DNA of 61,203 nucleotides from JBOCEF01 sp047610385 (GTDB lineage Bacteria; Pseudomonadota; Alphaproteobacteria; Rhodobacterales; Rhodobacteraceae). The notes beneath the pieces were generated by a model, which worked only from the letters and a program-made list of their open reading frames with translations, was not told where the DNA came from and did no database searches. Where the stretch lies: assembly GCA_047610385.1 (NCBI GenBank), contig JBLGAC010000022.1:1-61203 (forward strand). Reading direction: 5' to 3'. Positions within the stretch are counted from its first letter, which is position 1; each line of letters opens with the position of its first letter. Below are positions 10,425 to 17,631 of this stretch, in pieces. Position numbers and translations under genes: made by a program.

Positions 10425-11060
10425 CAGCGCGCCCGGCAGATCAGGCAGGCACAGGCCTGCAACGCCGCTTGTGGACAGCGCGGCCCAGACACGCGCATCA
10501 GGGGCGCAAAGAGCGTCCCGCAGTGACAATGCGGTCTCAATGCCCTCAGCCACGATCAGCGGCCCTGCCCCGTCAGACAGGCGCACAGCGCCGCCCTTGC
10601 AGGGGCCAAGCATCGCTTTCGCGGGGATCAGATCAGCCTTGCGGCCCGGCTCCACCAGCCAGGTGCGATGAATGGCAACCTTGGCAGTCTTCAACATAAC
10701 CGCGGCGACCATGGCGGGCGCCCGCACATCGGTCATGTGCCATGCGCTGGGCATGAACCGAAGCGCGGGCGGGATTGGTCCAACGATGGCGCGGGCGCGC
10801 AAATAGCGTTCGGCAAGCGTGCCCTCCGCCGGGATTGTCTCAGCCCAGACATTCAATGCGCGGCAGGTGGCGCGGGCGCGGCCCTCAGATTTGGTCTTGC
10901 GGCGTGCGGCCAGCGCGGCAGGATCGGGCGCAACCGGCGCGCCCTGTCCCATCAGCCCGAGGCCCCACAGCGCAGCGGCCACGTCGCGGAAATCGCAACC
11001 GGCGGAGCAAAGAGCAAGCAACCGCCCGTCCTCGCCATCAGCCAGCCGCAGGGCGGGGGT
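10425..11060 (-). pseudogene. Toprim-domain primase-like protein, main body (fragment 1 of 2)
   Basis: About 212 codons of a mobile-element Toprim protein (the DUF7146 and Toprim type found beside integrases). Reading from 11060: TPALRLADGEDGRLLALC with CSAGCDF, which should be the second half of a zinc-binding N-terminal module; a central AERYLRARAI block; then the Toprim glutamate motif PLIVAEGIETALSLRDAL, and PDLPGAL just before the break. The DxD half of the Toprim fold that normally follows is missing, because adhesin sequence starts at about 10425. Its N-terminal 31 codons are found inverted at 12713-12805: joining codon 31 there to base 11060 here gives an uninterrupted frame. See the inversion finding. 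Confidence 0.82.
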
Positions 11061-11514
11061 GACGGCGGCGCGGTCTGGCGAAGTGCGCGGCGCGTGTTGG
11101 TCCGAGATCGACATGGACGCGAAGATCTGGACTATCCCCGAGGCGCGCATTAAGGCTGGGCGGGAGCATCGCGTGCCCCTGACTGATCCCGCGATTGCGG
11201 TGCTGCGTCTGGCGAAAGCCCTCGCGAGCCGATCCGAGGATCTGGCGTTCCCCTCACAAAAGCCCGGACGCCCCTTGTCCGACATGACGTTATCGGCTGT
11301 TCTGAAACGGCATGAGATTGCGGTGACGGTGCATGGGTTCCGCAGCACGTTCCGCGATTGGGCCGAGGAGGCGACCTCCTATCCGTTCAAGGCCAAGGAG
11401 GCTGCGCTTGCCCATACGGTCAAGGACAAGACCGAGCGCGCGTATCGGCGCAGCGACTTGTTCGAGGTGCGACGGGACATGATGCGCGATTGGGCGGATC
11501 ATGTCGTCGGATGA
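11061..11514 (+). pseudogene. Tyrosine integrase, C-terminal catalytic part (fragment 2 of 2)
   Basis: The catalytic half of a P4-type tyrosine recombinase. It opens with TAARSGEVRGACWSEID, whose arginine is the first catalytic arginine, and continues through WTIPEARIKAGREHRVPL, the H-x-x-R box HGFRSTFRDW, LAHTVKDKTERAYRRSD with the nucleophile tyrosine, and a normal C-terminus ending in a stop at 11512-11514. There is no start codon or N-terminal half here. That half lies in opposite orientation at 12806-13548. When bases 11061-12805 are flipped the two parts join inside one leucine codon to give an intact 398-residue integrase. Confidence 0.88.
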
Positions 11515-12235
11515 TTTTCCATCGGTCGTTGGCTCGAAAGCGTTCCGCGGGAAGGCGGGCGCGCTCGAAACATGGCAGCTATTCAAATTCGGACCTGATA
11601 CCATCATGGACCAACACATGGCGAACCTCATTGCCATGCTTGGCCCTGATGGCTCGATGGCTGAAATCAAAAAGCTGTCAGACATCTTCAAAGAGCGTGC
11701 CAAGATACGCCCTGACGATGTTTTGGAGTATTGCATCGAGGCCACTGGCGCGCGTCCTGATCCGTCCAACGATGCGGACTTCAAAGCGTCAACTTCGTTC
11801 GCTCCAATGGTGCATATCTGCGCGACACGCCTATTGATACAGACGGTGGTATCCGAAAAAAACAAGGCGATGGCACACTATTTGCTCAGGCGGATTGCCA
11901 AATGGTGGCGCTGGCGCAGCACTGGTTTGGACAGGGCGCGTGTGCGGAAGGAGGCGGTTGCCAGCCTCAACAGCGGTGCCAACGAGGGGCGGCGCGATAT
12001 CAATGCCCGACGAAAAGCCGCGGCGTCTGTGGGGATCGCCGCTGCAAGCGAGATCGCTGCGGACAAATGGCGCGAGAACGCGAGCCTAAGTGCATCGGCG
12101 ATGGCATCTTATGTTCAGAAGGAGTTGAGCCGACGCAAGATTATCTCTGCGACGGGATGGACACCAAGCGTTGACATAATACACCGATCAATTGGCCCTC
12201 TGCGACCTAATTATAAAGTTGGGTGTACTCGTTAA
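11501..12235 (+). CDS. Uncharacterised protein of the integrative element
   Basis: A 244-residue frame that starts 14 nt before the end of the integrase fragment, so in the ancestral order it directly followed the integrase. I do not recognise a family. The N-terminal half is mixed alpha/beta-like with a DTIMDQHMANLIAMLG segment; the middle is basic (LLRRIAKWWRWRSTGLDRARVRKEA), followed by an alanine-rich helical stretch (about residues 165-205) and a basic end. There is no signal peptide and no obvious membrane segment. The overlapping start and position suggest an accessory gene such as an excision-control or cargo protein, but that is inference. The start at 11501 (ATG, no strong Shine-Dalgarno) is uncertain. 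Confidence 0.5.
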   Translation: MSSDDFPSVVGSKAFRGKAGALETWQLFKFGPDTIMDQHMANLIAMLGPDGSMAEIKKLSDIFKERAKIRPDDVLEYCIEATGARPDPSNDADFKASTSFAPMVHICATRLLIQTVVSEKNKAMAHYLLRRIAKWWRWRSTGLDRARVRKEAVASLNSGANEGRRDINARRKAAASVGIAAASEIAADKWRENASLSASAMASYVQKELSRRKIISATGWTPSVDIIHRSIGPLRPNYKVGCTR

Positions 12236-12365
12236 AGCGTGCCCAGTTAGCCAAGATAGTCATGCTGCATCGCCCTGAAACGAGGAGCGTTGCAGCGATC
12301 CAGAGGCAGGCATTTGCGTCCTGGTGGTTTCGCCGCCGCGCTCCATAACACGGAGCATCGCAGCG

Positions 12366-12573
12366 ATGCAGAACGAACTCCCCCTTCTCCTCTCAGACTA
12401 TGACGCGTCTGATCTTCTTGGCCTGTCGCGCGCCACGCTTTGGCGTCGCGTCTCGGACGGCACACTTCCCCAACCTGTTCGCATCGGGGGGGGCAACCCG
12501 TTGGCGCCGCGATGAACTGATCGCCGCAGTTGAGACCGCCAGCGCCCGGCGCTCCGCCGGAACGGGGGGCTGA
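12366..12573 (+). pseudogene. alpA: AlpA-like helix-turn-helix regulator, frameshifted at a G8 run
   Basis: The frame from ATG 12366 gives LSDYDASDLLGLSRATLWRR, the winged helix-turn-helix of AlpA/excisionase-type regulators, then DGTLPQPVRIGG. In the run of eight G (12486-12493) the frame slips. With seven G the product would continue ATRWRRDELIAAVETASAR to a TGA at 12571-12573, giving the standard AlpA ending (G-x-x-R-W-x-x-x-E/D) and a normal length of about 68 residues. AlpA proteins switch on integrase and excision genes. As sequenced the protein is truncated just after the recognition helix. A homopolymer error or slippage-type variation cannot be told apart here. Confidence 0.75.
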
Positions 12574-12712
12574 GATGTTGAGATCTTTGCCCCATGCCCC
12601 GCACGCAACCACTCCAATGAAGCCCTCTCGCGCACGCGCGCGCGGACCGGACTCAAAACTCTCTGACGGCCCCCACAGGCATCCAAAGCCCTGCCATCAT
12701 GGGGGCCGCGGC

Positions 12713-12805
12713 ATGACCGACGCGCCCACCATCACCCTCGCGCTGCGGGGGCATTGGCTTGGCGGTTATGGCCTCGCCTATTGCCCAGCGCACGCCAACA
12801 CGCGC
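12713..12805 (+). pseudogene. Toprim-domain primase-like protein, N-terminal 31 codons (fragment 2 of 2)
   Basis: ATG at 12713 opens a frame with TITLALRGHWLGGYGLAYC followed by PAHANTR, the conserved start of mobile-element Toprim/DUF7146 proteins, including the first Cys/His pair of the zinc module. After codon 31 the frame loses all family resemblance because the inversion breakpoint is reached; the continuation is on the minus strand from 11060 downward. The codon phase at 12805 and 11060 matches exactly. Confidence 0.8.
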
Positions 12806-13548
12806 AAGACCGCGAAACGCAGCGCGAGTGCGCCCATGCCCTTGGTCGCCGCGAACTTCGCCATCACGCCCGGCAGGTCATGCCAAGGAAGCGCCGCAAA
12901 ATGCGTGGTGCGGGCTTTCTGGCGGGACAAGCCCATCTCAACACCCTCCACCGGGTTGATGCCGTCGCGCAGCCCAGCGGTGCGCGCCCAGTCCAGCACA
13001 AGGCGCAGGCGTTGGCGCACGCGGCGGGCGGTCTCAGGCTTTTCGGTCCAGATGGGGGCGAGGATGCACAGAATATCGGCCTGATCGACGGCATCCACCG
13101 GCTTGGCCCCGGCGACGGGAAAAGCGTAATTCTTAAGCGTCGTCAGCCATTGGTCCACATGCTTGCCGTTCTTGGCATGGGGAACGATCTGCTCGGAACG
13201 AACCCGCCGCGCGGCTGTCTCAAAGGTCAGCGCCGTGCGCTTGTCCTTGTCCCGCTCGGCCAGTGGGATGCCACCGTCGCGTGCAATGGCGCGCAGGCGT
13301 TGGGCCTTTTCGCGTGCATCGGCCAACGTGACCGTCTGGACGCCCCCAAGGCCAATGTCGCGGCGCTTGCCCTGCGCCACGATCCGCAGCAGCCAGCGGC
13401 GCGCGCCTGACGGGTCCACCACCAGATGAAGCCCCCCGCCATCGGCATATCGCCCCGGACCGGCCTTGCGCACTTGGGCGGCGGTCAGCTTCTTTTCGGG
13501 ATGCCGGCCCTTGGGCTTGCCGGAGGGAGCCGCACCGTCATCGGTCAT
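12806..13548 (-). pseudogene. Tyrosine integrase, N-terminal DNA-binding part (fragment 1 of 2)
   Basis: About 248 residues of a P4-type integrase. The first domain has the DUF4102-type arm-binding signature (LTAAQVRKAGPGRYADGGGL, then SGARRWLLRI and IGLGGVQTVTLADAREKA), followed by the SAM-like core-binding domain (LTFETAARRV through LVLDWARTAGLRDG) and the start of the catalytic domain, GALALRFAVL. All resemblance stops at 12806. Start ATG at 13548 has GAGG 8 nt upstream; a GTG at 13575 is also possible. The gene lies 140 bp from the tRNA-Ser 3' end, the normal place for an integrase next to its attachment site. The catalytic half is at 11061-11514 in reverse orientation. Confidence 0.88.
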
Positions 13549-13626
13549 ATCGTCTACCTCGCTGTCCAACCCCACACAATTATCGGGAATGCATGCGACA
13601 AGGAACGACAGTGAGAGATGGTGCCT

Positions 13627-13652
13627 CCCGTTAAACCCCTGTCTTAAACGGG
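13627..13652. other. Inverted repeat between tRNA-Ser and integrase
   Basis: CCCGTTAA and TTAAACGGG form an imperfect inverted repeat around a 9-nt loop between the tRNA 3' end and the integrase start. It could be a tRNA transcript terminator or an integrase arm site; neither can be decided from sequence. Confidence 0.35.
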
Positions 13653-13688
13653 TTCAGCGACAATATGAGGATATCTGAAACAGGTAAG

Positions 13689-13776
13689 TGGCGGAGGGAG
13701 TGGGATTCGAACCCACGGAGCCTCTCGGCTCAACGGTTTTCAAGACCGTCGCAATCGACCACTCTGCCATCCCTCC
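13689..13776 (-). tRNA. tRNA-Ser (anticodon TGA)
   Basis: On the minus strand GGAGGGA opens the acceptor stem and TCCCTCC closes it, followed by discriminator G and an encoded CCA. The anticodon loop CTTGAAA gives anticodon TGA, which reads UCA serine codons. The T-arm GTGGGTTCGAATCCCAC is canonical, and there is a long variable arm (GAGCCGAGAGGCTC region), the class II feature of tRNA-Ser. It borders the integrative element, whose integrase lies on its 3' side, so its 3' end is the probable attachment site. Confidence 0.95.
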
Positions 13777-13953
13777 GTCAGGGTCATGATCTATCGTTCA
13801 GAATCGAAGGCGGCAAGCCCCTGAGCGCGTGGCGCGGCCTTGCGTCTCAATCTGGCGATGGGGCGGCGCCGAAAGGGCACCCTGCAATGCAAACCGCACC
13901 GGGCTGAGGCGCAGGGCCGCGCGGGGCCCGGGGACGGAACGATTGCCGCGCGG

Positions 13954-14565
13954 TCAGGGCTTGAAGCCGTAGACGTCGGTCGGGGTCCAAGTCATATTTC
14001 GGCCCGGCGGCTGCCATTGCATCATCATGCAACTGGTCCCAAGCCGTTGGAAATACGTCGCTTTGACCGGATACCACCCAGCGCTCGGCACCTCAAACTC
14101 ATTTTTCCAACCTTCGGTGTTGCAGGCATGGCGCCCATCATGGCGATAAACCTCGCGCCCGCCGATGCTGACAGAAAGGCCGTCATTGGAATGGAACTGC
14201 ATGCGCCAGATGCCCGGTGTGTCGAAACGGATGTAGCCTTCGATGAACGCTGCCACACGCACAGTCCGGGTTGAGGTCATGACCTTGGCACCCTGAAAGC
14301 TGTCGGGATAGTCGAAACCGATCAGGGGCGGGCCGTCCTCGGCCCGACCACGCGCGGATTCGGCATCGTGCAGGTAGCGCATATCTCCGGGATAGGCGTA
14401 TTGCACCGCCAGCCCCGCGCTCAGCCCCGCCGGCTGGGGGTCAGCGGGCTTGAGCAGCACCGGCCCGGCGCCATCCGCTGCCAGAGCATGGCCCGCAAGC
14501 CCCGCCACCATCATAAACGCCATCGCCGCTGCTCGAATGCTGATCATTGCAAAACGCCCCTTCAT
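13954..14565 (-). CDS. Secreted PA14-like domain protein
   Basis: A 203-residue protein with a signal peptide (about residues 1-29, hydrophobic MAFMMVAGLAGHALA with an A-L-A-A cleavage site). The rest resembles a PA14 beta-barrel, a domain that binds carbohydrates: the block FIEGYIRFDTPGIWRMQFHSNDGLSVSIGG is the most typical part, with the usual Asp-Gly turn. It would act in the periplasm or outside the cell. Two ATGs are possible (14565, preceded by GGCGGGGAAA; 14547, preceded by AAGGGG); I list the first. It is a lone gene, divergent from the CoA-transferase at 14717, with no partner suggesting a specific ligand. Confidence 0.75.
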   Translation of the reverse strand: MKGRFAMISIRAAAMAFMMVAGLAGHALAADGAGPVLLKPADPQPAGLSAGLAVQYAYPGDMRYLHDAESARGRAEDGPPLIGFDYPDSFQGAKVMTSTRTVRVAAFIEGYIRFDTPGIWRMQFHSNDGLSVSIGGREVYRHDGRHACNTEGWKNEFEVPSAGWYPVKATYFQRLGTSCMMMQWQPPGRNMTWTPTDVYGFKP

Positions 14566-14716
14566 TTTCCCCGCCGTGCCGCCGTTTGGGCGTGCTTGGT
14601 CACGAAAGCTTATGCGCCACGTGATGAACGCGCCACATCTTTTACTCCGGGCGTCTGGACTTCGCCAACGGAGGGCCTAGGCTCGCCCTCCAATGATTTT
14701 GCCGGGGGAACAACAG

Positions 14717-15925
14717 ATGCCAGGGCCGCTTGCCGGGGTGCGGATCATCGATGCGACGACGATGATCTCGGGCCCCTTCGCCACCATGATGCTGGCCGAT
14801 CAAGGCGCTGACGTCATCAAGATCGAACATCCCGATGGCGGCGATCACAGCCGTCAGGTCGCCGATCGGCGGGGGGGCTTTTCGGCCTCTTTCCTGAACA
14901 ACAACCGCGGCAAACGATCTATCGCGCTTAACCTGAAGGTGCCTGACGGGCTGGCCGCCGCCCTGCGCCTGTGCAAGGGCGCGGATGTGTTTGTGCAAAA
15001 TTTCCGCCCCGGCGTGGCCGAACGCATCGGGCTGGGCGAAGCCGCGGTACGCGCCGTGCAGCCCGACATCATCTATGTCTCCATCGCCGGGTTCGGGTTT
15101 GAAGGGCCGTGGGCCAAGCGCCCAGTCTATGACCCGCTGATCCAGGCGCTGTCGGGTCTGGCCAGCGTGCAGGGCGGCGCCGACAGCGCCCGCCCGCGGC
15201 TGGTGCGCACGATCCTGCCCGACAAAGTGACCGCGATCCAGGCCGCGCAGGCGATCACCGCAGCGCTGTTTTCACGCGCCCGCACCGGGGCCGGAACCCA
15301 TGTGACCTTGTCCATGCTCGACACCGTGGCGGCGTTTTTGTGGAGCTCGGACATGGCCGGCTACACCTTTGTTGGCGACGAAGTGCATGAGGCCCCCGAC
15401 AAGGCCCAAAGCTTCATTGAGCTGATTTACCAGACCAAAGACGGCTGGATGGCGGTCTCGGCGCACACCGACAGCACATGGCGCGGCCTGTCCCGCGCCG
15501 TCGCGCGCCCCGATTGGCTGGAAGACCCCCGCTTTGCCACCGTCGCCGCGCGCGAAATCAACAAGCCCGCGCGGCTGGAGCTGACGCAGGAAGCGCTGCT
15601 GCAGGACACCACCGACAACTGGATGGCGCGCCTTGAAACCCATGACGTGCCCTGCGCGCCGGTCCTGACCCGCGGCGAGATGATCGCCCACCCGCAGGTC
15701 GCCGCCAACGGCATCATCGAGGAACGCGACCACCCGCAGGCCGGGCGCATCCGCCAGACCCGCGCACCGGCGCGGTTTTCGGCCACGCCAAATGACCCAC
15801 CTGCACCGGCACGCCGCCTTGGCGCCGACACCGGCGCGGTTCTGGCAGAGGCCGGGTATTGCGACGCCGACATCGCAGCGATGTTCGAAACCGGCGCCGC
15901 CGCGCGCCCCGAGGATGCGACATGA
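14717..15925 (+). CDS. CaiB/BaiF (class III) CoA-transferase
   Basis: A 402-residue family III CoA-transferase, which moves CoA from an acyl-CoA donor to a carboxylic acid. Seen: the N-terminal GVRIIDATTMISGPFATMML and ADQGADVIKIEHPD blocks, the NNNRGKRSIALNLK block, FRPGVAERIGLG, and YDPLIQALSGL containing the aspartate that forms the acyl-enzyme in this family. Start ATG at 14717 has GGGGGAACAACAG upstream. The stop overlaps the next gene's start as ATGA, so a glutathione transferase is translationally coupled to it. The acid substrate is unknown. Confidence 0.88.
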   Translation: MPGPLAGVRIIDATTMISGPFATMMLADQGADVIKIEHPDGGDHSRQVADRRGGFSASFLNNNRGKRSIALNLKVPDGLAAALRLCKGADVFVQNFRPGVAERIGLGEAAVRAVQPDIIYVSIAGFGFEGPWAKRPVYDPLIQALSGLASVQGGADSARPRLVRTILPDKVTAIQAAQAITAALFSRARTGAGTHVTLSMLDTVAAFLWSSDMAGYTFVGDEVHEAPDKAQSFIELIYQTKDGWMAVSAHTDSTWRGLSRAVARPDWLEDPRFATVAAREINKPARLELTQEALLQDTTDNWMARLETHDVPCAPVLTRGEMIAHPQVAANGIIEERDHPQAGRIRQTRAPARFSATPNDPPAPARRLGADTGAVLAEAGYCDADIAAMFETGAAARPEDAT

Positions 15926-16647
15926 TCGATTTTCACTACGCCCCCACCCCGAACGGATGGAAGGTGGGCATCATGCTGGAGGAATGCGGGCTGGACTACC
16001 GCACCCACCTGATCAACATGGCCGGGGGCGACCAGTTCAAGCCTGAATTCATGGCCATCAGTCCCAACGCCAAGATGCCCGCGATCCTCGATCATGCGCC
16101 GCCGCCGGGGTTCGGCGATGCCCCGGTGCCAGTGTTCGAATCTGGTGCGATCTTGCTGTATCTAGCTGAAAAAACCGGCCGCTTCGTGCCCCCTGCCACC
16201 GATCGGTTGGCGTGGAAGGACTTGCACGAATGGCTGTTCTGGCAGGTCGGCAATCAAGGGCCGATGGGCGGGCAGCTTTCGCATTTCCGCAACTACGCGC
16301 CTGACGCCGACCGCGCCTATGGGTTCAAACGCTATCTGGGCGAATATGACCGCAATCTGGGCGTGCTGGAAAACCGGTTGGAGGGGCGGGACTATATCCT
16401 CGGCGACTATTCCATCGCTGACATGATCGCGTTTCCCTGGGCCTTCATCGCCAAGCCGCTGGGCGCGTCGCTGGATGAATTCCCGCGCATCACCGACTGG
16501 CGCGCGCGCATCAAGGCGCGGCCCGCAGTGCAGGCGGCCATCGCGCTGGCCAAGGGCAACCAGAATGACGGCCGCCACCGGGTGGACACCAACAAGGTGC
16601 TGTTTGGCCAAAGCGCGGCCAGCCTGCGCGGTGCCGTGCGGGACTGA
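15922..16647 (+). CDS. Glutathione S-transferase family protein
   Basis: A 241-residue cytosolic GST of the YfcG/Ure2p-like type. The N-terminal thioredoxin-fold domain has the ISPNAKMPAILDH block with the conserved cis-proline and the FESGAILLYLAEKTGRF block. The C-terminal helical domain has the GDYSIADMIAFPW motif with the N-capping serine and aspartate. It uses glutathione for conjugation, disulfide or dehalogenation chemistry. The ATG at 15922 overlaps the CoA-transferase stop (ATGA), so the two are made together; the pair may process one organic acid or its thioester, which is inference. Confidence 0.87.
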   Translation: MIDFHYAPTPNGWKVGIMLEECGLDYRTHLINMAGGDQFKPEFMAISPNAKMPAILDHAPPPGFGDAPVPVFESGAILLYLAEKTGRFVPPATDRLAWKDLHEWLFWQVGNQGPMGGQLSHFRNYAPDADRAYGFKRYLGEYDRNLGVLENRLEGRDYILGDYSIADMIAFPWAFIAKPLGASLDEFPRITDWRARIKARPAVQAAIALAKGNQNDGRHRVDTNKVLFGQSAASLRGAVRD

Positions 16648-16757
16648 CGCGCACCACGGCTTTTGCCAAGTCCCAGCCCACACCGGATGCAATCAGTGCC
16701 GAGCACCTTTCCCAACGCCTTCAGGCATCGCAAGGATTGCCCTTGGCGGGGATGCGA

Positions 16758-17216
16758 TCAGGACGGCAAAAGCGCCTGCCGCACCGTTGCGCGCAGCGCT
16801 TTGGGCGCTTCGTGCAGCAAGTTCTTGTCACGCTCCAGCACCACGGTCGCGCGCAGGCCAGGGGTCATCGCGCCGCGCAGCAGCCCCAGCATTTCGGGCG
16901 CGGCGAACACCGCAAGCTGGGCAAAATCGCCCGCGGCGCGATGGGCATCCAACAGCTCCACAACCTCGGCGGCGAAGGCGCGCATGTCCTCCTTGGCCGG
17001 GTCAGAGGCATAGTCCATCCCCGACCGCCGCCCATCGCCAGATGGGGAAAAACTGCGCCCAGGGCGGTCGGCCATGACATCGCCCAGCTTGCGGGCTTCG
17101 GCCTCCAGCGTCAGTTCCTCAGGGGGCGGGCCGCTCTGCGTCACGGCTTCGAGGCCGATCAGAACGCGGGCCTGTGTGCCGTTGGCCGCAAGGGCCCATG
17201 TTTTGGGTTTGTGCAT
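16758..17216 (-). CDS. Host attachment-like protein (baeRF-like)
   Basis: A 152-residue protein of the family annotated as required for attachment to host cells, first reported in Agrobacterium and related to archaeal release-factor-like (baeRF) folds. Features: an N-terminal strand with TWALAANGTQARVLIGL, a low-complexity hydrophilic middle around DRPGRSFSPSGDGRRSGMDY, and a C-terminal ARKLG-to-LLRGAMTPGLRATVVLERDKNL region. Start ATG at 17216; the frame extends further but without family resemblance. It is a single gene convergent with the GST gene. The family name reflects one phenotype and its biochemistry is unsettled. Confidence 0.7.
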   Translation of the reverse strand: MHKPKTWALAANGTQARVLIGLEAVTQSGPPPEELTLEAEARKLGDVMADRPGRSFSPSGDGRRSGMDYASDPAKEDMRAFAAEVVELLDAHRAAGDFAQLAVFAAPEMLGLLRGAMTPGLRATVVLERDKNLLHEAPKALRATVRQALLPS

Positions 17217-17631
17217 GACGTGCTCCGATTCTGTACCAAGCTCAGCCTGTCCAGATCGACCCGCGGGCGCCTTGATCGGAGTCAATTTCGGCCGTGCGAC
17301 ACATCCATCAAGGGATGAAATCGGCCAAAAGACGGAATTTTACGCGGGTTTTTAGGCATTTTCATCGAAATCAATCCCCCCATCTGGCCGGAGGCACGGG
17401 CCGCAACCCAACCCGGCACCGACAGGCCCCAAGCAGCACAACAGCCTGCACCCCATAAGCTTTTCCCGTGCGGCGCCCATGCCGGGCCACACCGCAGATT
17501 GCGCCAGGTGCGGCACCCGCTGGCCTGCCCACAGCCGATGCCGCGAAAAACCATCCTTTCCAGCGTCAAGAAAGTTGTAACCCCAAAGAAACAAGCATGC
17601 GGCGTACCTGAATTAGATTGGAGAAAACCGC
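17217..17631. other. 415-bp divergent intergenic region
   Basis: This separates the minus-strand host-attachment gene from the plus-strand binding protein gene, so it should hold both promoters. TTGGAGAAAACCGC is the ribosome-binding site of the latter. A small CATCC/GGGATG inverted repeat lies near 17305. I see no gene or clear promoter boxes. Confidence 0.4.

Larger units (their letters stand above)
11061..12805. mobile_element. 1745-bp inverted segment inside a tRNA-Ser-linked integrative element
   Basis: The segment contains, on the plus strand, the integrase C-terminal half, an unknown gene, alpA and the first 31 codons of the Toprim gene. Both edges cut a gene whose other half is on the opposite strand outside the segment. 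Re-inversion restores both reading frames exactly and gives four co-directional minus-strand genes: integrase, unknown, alpA, Toprim. An 11-bp inverted match (GCGCGTGTTGG at 11090-11100; its complement at 12795-12805) lies at the right breakpoint and 29 bp inside the left one; it may or may not have helped the event. Confidence 0.85.

Noticed and set aside
11062..11348. N-terminal extension of the minus-strand Toprim frame
   Set aside because: This part is antisense to the integrase catalytic domain; the true N-terminus of the Toprim protein is at 12713-12805.
12264..12371. CTGCATCGC and GCGATGCAG as inverted repeat around the alpA leader
   Set aside because: Nine bases over about 100 bp is expected by chance in this composition, and no function is suggested.
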